A stretch of DNA of 64,000 nucleotides from ZC4RG20 sp963702105 (GTDB lineage: Bacteria > Pseudomonadota > Gammaproteobacteria > Steroidobacterales > Rariloculaceae), in contig OY969712.1 of the NCBI GenBank assembly GCA_963702105.1, positions 2,542,001-2,606,000 of the forward strand, given 5' to 3'. Shown one piece after another: positions 53,612-61,622 of this stretch. The position numbers and the translations under genes are program-made. The notes under the pieces are model-generated. The model saw only the letters and a program-made list of their open reading frames with translations, did not search any database and was not told the DNA's origin. Position 1 is the stretch's first letter, and every line of letters starts with the position of its first letter.

Positions 53612-54388
53612 CTAGCCGCCGATGATGCCGATGTCGAGCCGCAGGCTTGCCCCCGGGCGCTCGTCGGCGTGCATGTGATGCCGGTGACCCTCGTATTCAT
53701 AAGTGACGTCGTAGCCTCGAATCCGGTTCTCGAGATGCCGCTCGCCGACGTCGTGGCACCGGGTGACCGTTTCCTCGTGCACGGTCTCGGGATACTCGGC
53801 CTCGTGACGCAGCGCCCGGTCGTGGGCCACGGCCGAACCCGCGAGCGCACCGATGAGCGTCATGGCGTCGCGTCCGTTTCCTGCCCCGAACTGGCGGCCG
53901 ATCGCGGCGCCGACGAGGCCGCCCGCGAGCGTCGGACCGGCGACGCCGTAAGGCAAGCCGCCCTCAGCGACCGCGACCCTCTCGTCGCGGCACACCTGCC
54001 GCGGCTCGCCGACGAAGACGCGCTCGAAGACCGGACGAACGCCGACCACGCGGACCTCGACGAACCGCCCGCGGCGATCGTGATCGAAGCGGAGCGGCCA
54101 GCCGCGGTAGTCATCGGAGTCGCGGCCGCGCCAATCGTTGCCGTGCCAAGCGCGGTTTCCGTGCCAAGCGCGGCCGTGCCCGTCACGGCGAGCGTCCCAG
54201 TCGCGCCGGCCGTCGCGATCGTGGCGATCGTGGCGGTCGTCGCGGTCGTGGCGGTCGTGGCGGTCGTCGCGGTCGGATCGCCCGTGCCGATCGTACCCGT
54301 GCGCGTACCCGTACCCGTCGTGGGCGAACGCTCCCGTCGATGCCAGGAGCCCCAGGGCGACCAAAGCGGTCATGGACTTCTTGAGCAT
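53612..54388 (-). CDS. Glycine-zipper outer-membrane-like protein with DRHD repeats
   Basis: A 258-residue exported protein. The signal peptide (LVALGLLASTGAFA) is followed by a highly charged stretch of DRHD/DRDDRH repeats (about residues 35-75), rich in His and Asp and possibly metal-binding. A glycine zipper with GPTLAGGLVGAAIGRQFG and LIGALAGSAVA lies at about 150-185. The C-terminal domain (VTRCHDVGERHLENRIRGY, VTYEYEGHRHHMHAD) is seen in proteins annotated as glycine zipper 2TM. A strong AAGGAGGAA precedes the ATG. Function is unknown; envelope stress response is a guess from the family. Confidence 0.78.
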   Translation of the reverse strand: MLKKSMTALVALGLLASTGAFAHDGYGYAHGYDRHGRSDRDDRHDRHDRDDRHDRHDRDGRRDWDARRDGHGRAWHGNRAWHGNDWRGRDSDDYRGWPLRFDHDRRGRFVEVRVVGVRPVFERVFVGEPRQVCRDERVAVAEGGLPYGVAGPTLAGGLVGAAIGRQFGAGNGRDAMTLIGALAGSAVAHDRALRHEAEYPETVHEETVTRCHDVGERHLENRIRGYDVTYEYEGHRHHMHADERPGASLRLDIGIIGG

Positions 54389-54484
54389 TGCCGGTTCCTC
54401 CTTTATTCAGCTTCGGCCCACAGCGGACCACGCGAGGCAAGATAGGCCGGCAGCGCTGAATCGAAGCTGAATGCCGGGAAGCCG

Positions 54485-55294
54485 CTACGGGGCCTTACCG
54501 GCGGCTTGCTTGGCCTCCGACCAATAAGCCTCGAGCTCGGCCAGCGTGTGGTCTCGCCAAGCCCTCCCGGAGCCGCGGACCCGCTCTTCGACGTGCCCGA
54601 AGCGCTGCTCGAAGCGTCGGCAGGCCGCGCGCGCAGCCTGCTCCGGATCGACCTCGAGGTGCCGGCAAACGTTTGCGACGGCGAAGAGGACATCGCCGAC
54701 CTCGTGCTCGAGATGCTCGCGATCGCCCAGCGCGGCGGCCTCGTCGAGCTCGGCCAGCTCTTCGGCGAGCTTCGCGCGGGCGCCCTGGAGCTCCGGCCAG
54801 TCGAAGCCGGTACGCGCCGCGCGGCGGCCGAGCTTCATGGCACGCGTCAGCGAAGGCAGCGCGACCGGCACGCCGTCCAGCACCCGGGCCTCGCTGCCGG
54901 CCGCGGCCTTCTCGGCGCGCTTCACGGCCTCCCAGGCAACGGTCTGGGCGGCCGCATCGGCGACCTCGGCATCGGCGAAGACATGCGGATGGCGCCGGAT
55001 CATCTTCTCGCAGATGTGGCGCGTCACATCGGCGAAATCGAAGGCGCCCTGCTCTTCGGCTATCCGCGCGTGGAAGACGACCTGGAACAGCAGATCCCCG
55101 AGCTCGACGGCGAGCTCGGGAAGCTCGCCCCGCTCGATGGCCTCGGCGACCTCGTACGCTTCCTCGATCGTGTACGGTGCGATCGTCGCGAAGGTCTGCT
55201 CGAGATCCCAGGGGCAGCCGCGTACCGGGTCGCGCAGCGTCGCCATAATATCGAGTAATTTCTCGATATCTGCGCTTACTCTATGTTTTGACAT
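54485..55294 (-). CDS. mazG: Nucleoside triphosphate pyrophosphohydrolase MazG
   Basis: A 269-residue house-cleaning NTP pyrophosphatase with two MazG domains. The first has LRDPVRGCPWDLEQTF, YTIEEAYEVAEAIE and ELAVELGDLLFQVVFHARI; the second has KLAEELAELDEAA and EHEVGDVLFAVANVCRHL. The acidic residues bind Mg. Its ATG overlaps the end of the Nudix gene by 14 bases, and that gene overlaps fumC, giving a tightly packed fumC-nudL-mazG operon. Confidence 0.93.
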   Translation of the reverse strand: MSKHRVSADIEKLLDIMATLRDPVRGCPWDLEQTFATIAPYTIEEAYEVAEAIERGELPELAVELGDLLFQVVFHARIAEEQGAFDFADVTRHICEKMIRRHPHVFADAEVADAAAQTVAWEAVKRAEKAAAGSEARVLDGVPVALPSLTRAMKLGRRAARTGFDWPELQGARAKLAEELAELDEAAALGDREHLEHEVGDVLFAVANVCRHLEVDPEQAARAACRRFEQRFGHVEERVRGSGRAWRDHTLAELEAYWSEAKQAAGKAP

Positions 55295-55991
55295 TTGAAA
55301 TAAGGTCCCTAAACGATATGAGCATGGCCGCCGTCGCGCCCCAGATCCGGTGCCCTTCGAAGGCGAGCTCGAAGGTCCTGAACCGCGTGCCGTAGCGGTC
55401 GCGGTAGCCCACGCGGAAGGCGTCCGCGGCGAGAATCAGCTCGAGGGGTACTTCGAAGACCGCGGCGACCTCGCCGGGGTCCGGGCTTGCGCGGAAGCGC
55501 CGTGCCACGAAGCCGACGACCGGCGTGACGCGAAAGCCCGTGCCGGTCAGAAAGGCGCCGAGGCTGCCGGCGACCTCCACGTCGTCCCGCGCGAGACCCA
55601 CCTCTTCCCAGGCCTCTCTGAGCGCCGCGTCCACCGGGGCCTCGCGCGGATCGGCGAGCCGGCCGCCCGGCAAGCTGACCTGTCCCGCATGGTTGCGCAG
55701 GTGTCCCGCGCGCTCGGTCAACAGCACGGTCCATCCGGCCGGCCGGTCTACGAGGCCGAGCAGCACGGCCGCCGCGCGCGCGGGCTGCTCGAGCTGCGCC
55801 CGCAGCGCCGGAGAAACGGGGCCCTCGGCGTGTGCCAGTAGGCGGTCGAGCGGACTTGCGTCGGACGCCGCCGAGGCCAACGCGCGCAGGACGCGTTCGC
55901 GGACGGCGTCGGCGCTGGCCTCGGCGTCGGCGGCGGCGGCCTCGGCGGAGCGGCCCGCGTCGCCGGGATCCGAATCAGCCTTTGACGCCAC
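55281..55991 (-). CDS. Nudix hydrolase, CoA pyrophosphatase type
   Basis: A 236-residue Nudix protein. The Nudix box is GGRLADPREAPVDAALREAW plus EEVGL, and HLRNHAGQVSLPGG just before it marks the NudL/CoAse subgroup that cleaves coenzyme A and its thioesters. The N-terminal 50 residues are Ala-rich and poorly conserved. The start GTG 55991 overlaps the fumC stop by 17 bases; a later start is possible. It is co-translated with fumC and mazG. Confidence 0.88.
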   Translation of the reverse strand: MASKADSDPGDAGRSAEAAAADAEASADAVRERVLRALASAASDASPLDRLLAHAEGPVSPALRAQLEQPARAAAVLLGLVDRPAGWTVLLTERAGHLRNHAGQVSLPGGRLADPREAPVDAALREAWEEVGLARDDVEVAGSLGAFLTGTGFRVTPVVGFVARRFRASPDPGEVAAVFEVPLELILAADAFRVGYRDRYGTRFRTFELAFEGHRIWGATAAMLISFRDLISNVKT

Positions 55992-57357
55992 CCTTCGTGA
56001 GCTCCGCCGGGTCGAGCAGCTTCTCGAGCTCGGCGCGGCCGAGCCCGGTCTGCTCGGCCGCCACCTCGAGGATAGGCCGGCCCTCCTTGTAGGCCTGCTT
56101 CGCGACGGCCGCGCCCTTCTCGTAGCCGATGACGGGGTTCAAGGCCGTGACGAGGATCGGGTTGCGGTCGAGCGCCTCGCCGAGTCGCTCGCGGTTGACC
56201 GTGAAGCCTTCGATGGCACGGTCGGCCAACGCGCGGGCGGCATTCGCGATGAGCTCGATGCTCTGCAGCAGGTTGTGGGCGATGACCGGGAGCATGACGT
56301 TGAGCTGGAAGTTGCCGGACTGCCCCGCGACGGTGATCGTCGCGTCGTTGCCGATGACCTGCGCGGCGACCATGGCTGCCGCCTCGGGAATGACCGGGTT
56401 CACTTTGCCGGGCATGATGCTGCTGCCGGGCTGCAGCGCGGGCAGCGCGATCTCGCCGAGCCCCGCAAGCGGACCGCTGTTCATCCACCTGAGGTCGTTC
56501 GCGATCTTCATGAGGCTCACGGCGGTCGTCTTGAGCTGGCCCGAGAGCTCGACGGCCGTGTCCTGGGAGCTCAGCGCTTCGAAGTAGCTGTCGGCCGGGC
56601 GGAACGAGATGCCCGTCCGCTGCGCGAGCGCCGCCGCGAAGCGCACGCCAAACTCGGGATGGGCGTTGATTCCCGTGCCGACGGCCGTGCCGCCCTGCGC
56701 GATGCCGGAAAGCCGCGCGAGCACGCCCGCGACGCGCTGGTAGTCGCCGCGGATCTGCGCGGCCCAGCCGCCCAGCTCCTGATCGAAGCGCACGGGCATG
56801 GCATCCATGAGATGGGTGCGGCCGGTCTTGACCACGTCGGCGAGGCTCCGAGCCTTGGCTTCGATCACGTCGGCGAGATGGTTCAGCGCGGGCAGCAACT
56901 GCTCCGTGACGCCGACTGCGGCACTGACGTGAATGGCCGTAGGGACGACGTCGTTGCTGCTCTGGCCCATGTTGACGTGGTCGTTCGGGTGCACGGGCTT
57001 GCCGAGCGCCTGCGAGGCGAGCCGCGCAATGACCTCGTTCGCGTTCATGTTGGAGCTCGTACCAGAGCCGGTCTGAAACACGTCGATCGGAAACTGGGCG
57101 TCGTGGCGGCCGGCCGCAACCTCGAGCGCAGCCTTTTGCACGGCCTCGGCGAACTCGGCCGGCAACAGACCGAGATCGCGATTGGCCTCGGCCGCGGCCC
57201 ACTTGATGAGGCCGAGCGCGTGCACGAAGCGCGGCGGCATCGGCAGACCGCTGATCGGAAAATTCTCGACGGCGCGCTGCGTCTGCGCGCCCCACAGCGC
57301 GTCGGCCGGCACCGAAAGCTCCCCCATGCTGTCCCGCTCGATCCTGAACTCTGCCAT
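55975..57357 (-). CDS. fumC: Class II fumarate hydratase
   Basis: Oxygen-stable fumarase of the TCA cycle, 460 residues. Motifs: MAEFRIERDSMGELSVPADA at the start, FQTGSGTSSNMNANEV, NMGQSSNDVVPTAIHV, TGRTHLMDAMPV and the signature GSSIMPGKVNPV. The ATG 57357 has GAGGA eight bases upstream; an in-frame ATG 24 codons earlier is less likely. It is divergent from purB, with about 150 bases between the starts, and leads the operon with the Nudix and mazG genes. Confidence 0.95.
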   Translation of the reverse strand: MAEFRIERDSMGELSVPADALWGAQTQRAVENFPISGLPMPPRFVHALGLIKWAAAEANRDLGLLPAEFAEAVQKAALEVAAGRHDAQFPIDVFQTGSGTSSNMNANEVIARLASQALGKPVHPNDHVNMGQSSNDVVPTAIHVSAAVGVTEQLLPALNHLADVIEAKARSLADVVKTGRTHLMDAMPVRFDQELGGWAAQIRGDYQRVAGVLARLSGIAQGGTAVGTGINAHPEFGVRFAAALAQRTGISFRPADSYFEALSSQDTAVELSGQLKTTAVSLMKIANDLRWMNSGPLAGLGEIALPALQPGSSIMPGKVNPVIPEAAAMVAAQVIGNDATITVAGQSGNFQLNVMLPVIAHNLLQSIELIANAARALADRAIEGFTVNRERLGEALDRNPILVTALNPVIGYEKGAAVAKQAYKEGRPILEVAAEQTGLGRAELEKLLDPAELTKGGVKG

Positions 57358-57504
57358 GCCCGTTCCTCGAAACCCTTCCCAGAAATAAAGAGTGCTGCGC
57401 GCCGCGCGTTTGCGGCGCCCGAATCGCATGTCTTGAGGTCGGAGATCCCCGACTAACCGTGTATCATGCGCACTCCGTCAATGGTTGTATAGGGCAAGTC
57501 CGAA

Positions 57505-58875
57505 GTGGAGCTGAGTACGCTGACCGCGCTGTCCCCGCTCGACGGTCGCTACGCTCAGAAGGCTGCGCCGCTGCGCGAGTACCTTTCCGAGTACGCCTTG
57601 ATCCGCTATCGGGTCCTCATCGAAGTACGGTGGCTGCAGCTGCTCGCGGACGAGCCGACGCTCGCCGAGATCCAGCCCTTCCCGGCGCCCGTCAAGGATG
57701 TTCTTAACCGCGTCGTGGACGAGTTCAGCACCGACGACGCGCAGCGCGTGAAGGCCTACGAGCAGCAGACGAATCACAACGTCAAGGCCGTCGAGTACTT
57801 CCTGCGGCAGAAGCTCGAGGGCGTCGCGAGTGCGAGCGGCAACCTGATTCCGTTCCTGCACTTCGCGAGCACCTCCGAGGACATCAACAATCTGGCGTAT
57901 GCGCTCATGCTGCGCGATGCGCGCCGCATCGTGCTGCAGCCGCTCATGAAGTCGCTGACGGCCGAGCTGCGCGTGCACGCGCATCGGCACGCGCAGCTGC
58001 CGATGCTCGCGCGCACGCACGGCCAGGCTGCAACGCCGACGACGCTCGGCAAGGAGCTCGCGAACTTCGTCCACCGCATGGACCGGCAGACGGAGCTGTT
58101 CTCGGGCGTCGAGATATACGGCAAGTTCAACGGCGCCGTCGGCAACTTCAATGCGCACGTCGTCGCCTATCCGGAGGCCGACTGGCGCGGGATCTCCGAG
58201 CGCTTCGTCCGCTCGCTCGGGCTCGAGCCGACGCTGTACACGACGCAGATCGAGCCGCACGACTGGATCGCCGAGTACTGCCAGGCGCTGGTCCGCTTCA
58301 ACACCGTCGTCGTAGACCTGTGCCGCGACCTCTGGGGCTACGTGAGCCTCGGCTACTTCCGGCCGCGCCCCGTCCTTGGCGAGGTCGGGTCCTCGACGAT
58401 GCCGCACAAGGTCAACCCCATCGAGTTCGAGAATGCCGAGGGCAACCTCGGCGTCGGCAACGCGCTGCTCGAGTTCCTCGCGGCCAAGCTGCCGCTTTCG
58501 CGCTGGCAGCGCGACCTCACGGACTCGACGGTGCTGCGCAACCTCGCCGTCGGCATCGGGCACGGCCTCATCGCCTGGGAGTCGGCGCAGCGCGGCCTCA
58601 CGAAGCTCGACGCAGACGCGGCACGCATCGCCGCCGACCTCGACGCGAGCTGGGAAGTGCTCGCCGAGGCCGTGCAGACCGTCATGCGCCGCCACGGCAT
58701 CGCCGACGCCTACGAGCAGCTCAAGTCCTTGACGCGCGGCCGGCACATCACCGAGAGTGCGCTGCGGGAGTTCATCGGCTCGCTGAGCCTGCCCGAGGGC
58801 GAGCGCTCGCGGCTGCTCGCGATGCGGCCGGCCGACTACATCGGGCTCGCGGCAATCCTCGCTCGCGAAGTCTAG
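57505..58875 (+). CDS. purB: Adenylosuccinate lyase
   Basis: Catalyses two steps of purine synthesis (SAICAR and adenylosuccinate cleavage). The 456-residue protein starts LSTLTALSPLDGRYAQKA, has HFASTSEDINNLAYAL, ARTHGQAATPTTLGKE and the signature SSTMPHKVNPIEFENAEGN. The length and C-terminus match the enteric enzyme. The start is GTG 57505. In enteric bacteria purB lies next to hflD and mnmA; here a DUF7931-like gene and nudJ come between. Confidence 0.96.
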   Translation: MELSTLTALSPLDGRYAQKAAPLREYLSEYALIRYRVLIEVRWLQLLADEPTLAEIQPFPAPVKDVLNRVVDEFSTDDAQRVKAYEQQTNHNVKAVEYFLRQKLEGVASASGNLIPFLHFASTSEDINNLAYALMLRDARRIVLQPLMKSLTAELRVHAHRHAQLPMLARTHGQAATPTTLGKELANFVHRMDRQTELFSGVEIYGKFNGAVGNFNAHVVAYPEADWRGISERFVRSLGLEPTLYTTQIEPHDWIAEYCQALVRFNTVVVDLCRDLWGYVSLGYFRPRPVLGEVGSSTMPHKVNPIEFENAEGNLGVGNALLEFLAAKLPLSRWQRDLTDSTVLRNLAVGIGHGLIAWESAQRGLTKLDADAARIAADLDASWEVLAEAVQTVMRRHGIADAYEQLKSLTRGRHITESALREFIGSLSLPEGERSRLLAMRPADYIGLAAILAREV

Positions 58876-59182
58876 GGAAAGCTGAAAAGGGGAAAGGGGT
58901 CAGAGCCCTTTTTTCGCTCGCCGCTGATCCACCGGCCGCGGCGTCATGGGAAGCGAAGAAAAGGGCTCTGACCCCGACAGGCGGCGGGTCGTCGTTTTCG
59001 AGTCAAAACGCCGATTTGCGATATTCCCTGAACGCAAAACGTGACGCACGGCACACGCCTATGCGAACCTGTTAACTAAACTCGATATCGCAATCCTGGC
59101 AGCGTACCGGGCGCGAAGCTCCAACGAGACAAGAACGGTGCGGCACACCGATAAGGGGCAGACCGAAAGTCAGCAGGGCCAT
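58876..59182. other. Intergenic region after purB
   Basis: About 307 bases. The first 100 hold hairpin element E. The rest has an AT-richer part (about 59000-59100) that should contain the promoter of the next gene; I cannot assign boxes with confidence. Confidence 0.5.
58893..58977. repeat. REPIN-like hairpin element E
   Basis: AAAGGGGTCAGAGCCCTTTT (from 58893) and AAAAGGGCTCTGACCCC (to 58975) flank a loop of about 40 bases. The left edge lies 17 bases after the purB stop, with an extra GAAAAGG just before it. The right arm ends in CCCCGAC, lacking the T-run of other copies. Confidence 0.85.
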
Positions 59183-59692
59183 ATGGCACACGTTATCGAA
59201 CAGCCCAAGCGCCGGAGCGTCCGGCAAGTGCTCTCCACGAAGGAGGAGGTCCGCGCCGCCGTCGCGGAAGTCACTCGCCTCGCGGACCGTTCGCTCGCGA
59301 TCCTCACGCAGGACCTCGAGCCCGAGATCTACGATCACGACGACTTTCTCGAAACGCTGAAGCGCTTCATCCTGGCGCGCCCGTTCGCCCGCGTCCGCGT
59401 GCTCATCGCCGATCCGATCCGCGCGATGAAGGACGGCAACCGCTTCGTGTCCATGGGCCGCCGGCTCAACAGCTACATCGAATTCCGCAACGTCAAGCCC
59501 CAGTATCGCAACCACCCGGAAGCCTTCTGCATCGCCGACGAGCGCGCACTCGTCTACCGGGCGCGGGCGGAGCGCTGGGAGGGGATGTCCGATACATACC
59601 AGCCGCTCGTCGCGCGCCGCTATCTCGACATGTTCGACGAGCTGTGGCACGCGTGCGAAATCGAGCCCGAGCTGCGCCAGCTTCATCTATAA
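59183..59692 (+). CDS. DUF7931-like conserved hypothetical protein
   Basis: A 169-residue soluble protein. Recognisable parts are SLAILTQDLEPEIYDHDDF, ARVRVLIADPIRAMKDGNRF and LNSYIEFRNVKPQYRNHPEA then FCIADERALVYRARAE. The pattern recalls a phospholipase D-like fold without its catalytic HKD motif, and I associate it with DUF7931 from gammaproteobacteria. No function is known. ATG 59183 is preferred; GTG 59138 is also open. It sits where hflD is often found between purB and mnmA. Confidence 0.65.
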   Translation: MAHVIEQPKRRSVRQVLSTKEEVRAAVAEVTRLADRSLAILTQDLEPEIYDHDDFLETLKRFILARPFARVRVLIADPIRAMKDGNRFVSMGRRLNSYIEFRNVKPQYRNHPEAFCIADERALVYRARAERWEGMSDTYQPLVARRYLDMFDELWHACEIEPELRQLHL

Positions 59693-59726
59693 TCGATCGG
59701 GCCGCAGCCAAGGGAGGCACAGCCCG

Positions 59727-60203
59727 ATGCAGCGCAAGATCGACGTGACGGTCGCGGCCGTCATCGAGCACGACCAGCGCTTCCTCATGGTCGAGGAACG
59801 GGTCCTCGGCGCCCTCGTCTTCAACCAGCCCGCCGGCCACCTCGAGCCCGGCGAGTCCCTGCTCGAAGCCGCCGTCAGGGAAACGCGCGAAGAGACGGGC
59901 TACGGCTTCGCGCCGCAGCACGTGCTCGGCGTCTACCTTTGGCGCAGCCCCGAGACGGACGCGAGCGTCCTGCGCGTGGCCTTCTGCGGGAGCGCGAAAG
60001 CCCCTGCCGGGACACCCGTGCTCGACACCGGCATCGTGGCCGCCCACTGGCTCACGCGCAATCAGCTGCTCTCGCGCGCCGAGCAGCTGCGAAGCCCCAT
60101 GGTCCTGCAATGCATCGACGATTACCGGGCCGGCGTGCGCTACCCGCTCGAGTCACTCAAGTACCTCGTTCCGGGCACGGCAGGCCGCATGCGCCAAGCC
60201 TAG
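59727..60203 (+). CDS. nudJ: Nudix hydrolase NudJ-like
   Basis: A 158-residue Nudix enzyme. The box is GHLEPGESLLEAAVRETREE then TGY, complete with catalytic glutamates. VTVAAVIEHDQRFLMVEE and FNQPAGHLEP match NudJ, which hydrolyses thiamin pyrophosphate precursors and nucleoside di- and triphosphates in E. coli and adjoins mnmA there, as here. AAGGGAGG precedes the ATG by 9 bases. Confidence 0.88.
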   Translation: MQRKIDVTVAAVIEHDQRFLMVEERVLGALVFNQPAGHLEPGESLLEAAVRETREETGYGFAPQHVLGVYLWRSPETDASVLRVAFCGSAKAPAGTPVLDTGIVAAHWLTRNQLLSRAEQLRSPMVLQCIDDYRAGVRYPLESLKYLVPGTAGRMRQA

Positions 60204-60417
60204 GAGCGACCACCAGTCGTCCCCACGCCGCACGCGGTTCAGGAGGGCCGCAGCAGAGGACAACCCGGGCGGTCTCGAGCATTGGGATGCGAAGACGTTC
60301 GATGCAGACGCTCCTCGGAGTCCACGGCCACCGCAGACGTCACTGGCCGTGGGCCTCGGCCCGCCACCGACATGTCCGATGCGACGTGCGCCGGGGAGAA
60401 TCCCTTAAAATGCCGCC

Positions 60418-61494
60418 ATGCCCGGCGAACGCGTCATCGTAGCCCTCTCCGGCGGGGTCGACTCCGCCGTCGCCGCCCTGCTTCTGCGCGACGCGGGCTA
60501 CGCCGTCGAGTGCCTGCACATGACGAACTGGGAGGACGACGGCTACTGCGACGCGGCCGCCGAGTTCCAGGACGCCCGGCGCGTCGCGGCGCACCTCGGC
60601 GTGCCGCTGCACCGCGTAAACTTCGCGCGCGAGTACCGCGAACAGGTCTTCGCGCACTTCCTGCGCGAGATCCGCAGCGGCCGCACGCCGAACCCAGACG
60701 TGCTCTGTAACCGGGAGATCAAGTTCGGCGTCATGCGCCGCTACGCACGCCGGCTCGGAGCCGAGCGGCTCGCGACGGGCCACTATGCGCGCCTCGCCGA
60801 AGGAGCGGATGGGCCGCGCCTGCTGAAAGGACTCGATCCCGGCAAGGACCAGAGCTACTTCCTGCACGCGGTCGCGAGCGCCGATCTCGAGGGCGCGGTG
60901 TTTCCGCTCGGCGAGCTGCATAAGGCCGAGGTCCGCGAGATCGCGCGGCGCGCCGGCCTGCCCGTATTCGACAAGAAGGACAGCACCGGAATCTGCTTCA
61001 TCGGCGAGCGGCCGTTCGCCGAGTTCCTCGGGCGCTACGTGCAGCCCGTGCCCGGCGACATTCGCGATCCGGACGGCCGCCTCCTCGGCCGCCACGCGGG
61101 GTTGCCTTTCTACACCCTCGGGCAGCGCCAGGGCTTGGGGATCGGAGGCGTCGCGGCCGCGGGCGACGCGCCGTGGTACGTCGCCGTGAAGGACGCCGAG
61201 CGCAACGAGCTCGTCGTCGTGCAGGGCACGGAACATCCGCTGCTGTACACGGATCGGCTGCGCGCGACCGATGCGCACTTCATCGGCGCACCCCCGCCGG
61301 GTTGGGCCGCGGGCGAGCCCCAGCGCGCGAGCGCCAAGACCCGCTACCGCCAGCCGGACCAGCCCTGCACGGTGACGTGTACCGACGAAGCCGTCGCGGT
61401 CGTGTTCGACACGCCGCAGCGTGCGGTGACGCCGGGCCAGTACGTCGTGTTCTACGAAGGCGACCGCTGCGTCGGCGGCGCGACGATCCAGTAA
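60418..61494 (+). CDS. mnmA: tRNA-specific 2-thiouridylase MnmA
   Basis: Makes 2-thiouridine at the wobble base of tRNA Lys, Glu and Gln. The PP-loop is VALSGGVDSAVAALLL, with catalytic Cys97 (NPDVLCNREIKF) and Cys193 (STGICFIGER). YTLGQRQGLGIGG and the C-terminal beta-barrel complete a 358-residue protein of standard length. No good ribosome site precedes ATG 60418; a TAAAAT sequence lies 6 bases before it, hinting at a leaderless start, though the -35 is poor. Confidence 0.95.
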   Translation: MPGERVIVALSGGVDSAVAALLLRDAGYAVECLHMTNWEDDGYCDAAAEFQDARRVAAHLGVPLHRVNFAREYREQVFAHFLREIRSGRTPNPDVLCNREIKFGVMRRYARRLGAERLATGHYARLAEGADGPRLLKGLDPGKDQSYFLHAVASADLEGAVFPLGELHKAEVREIARRAGLPVFDKKDSTGICFIGERPFAEFLGRYVQPVPGDIRDPDGRLLGRHAGLPFYTLGQRQGLGIGGVAAAGDAPWYVAVKDAERNELVVVQGTEHPLLYTDRLRATDAHFIGAPPPGWAAGEPQRASAKTRYRQPDQPCTVTCTDEAVAVVFDTPQRAVTPGQYVVFYEGDRCVGGATIQ

Positions 61495-61498
61495 AGAA

Positions 61499-61582
61499 TA
61501 AAGGGGTCAGAGCCCTTTTTTGACCGCTCGGGCGCCGTCGTTCGACTTTGGCGCGCGCGAAAAAGGGCTCTGACCCCTTTAT
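61499..61582. repeat. REPIN-like hairpin element F
   Basis: ATAAAGGGGTCAGAGCCCTT (from 61499) and AAAAAGGGCTCTGACCCCTT (to about 61580) are inverted arms around about 38 bases. It begins 4 bases after the mnmA stop and ends 40 bases before acnA. The right edge contributes the first T of a TATAAT box. Confidence 0.88.
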
Positions 61583-61585
61583 AAT
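61580..61585 (+). promoter_or_regulatory. Possible -10 box for acnA
   Basis: A perfect TATAAT, 37 bases before the acnA ATG, formed at the junction of hairpin element F and flanking DNA. No TTGACA-like -35 is seen 16-18 bases upstream. Confidence 0.4.
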
Positions 61586-61622
61586 TGCCCGGTCGTCAGC
61601 ACTCTGCCTCGAGGTTCCCCCT

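Noticed and set aside
54205..54290. Short repeats resembling a CRISPR array.
   Set aside because: They encode in-frame DRHD repeats in an exported protein, with no spacers and no cas genes.
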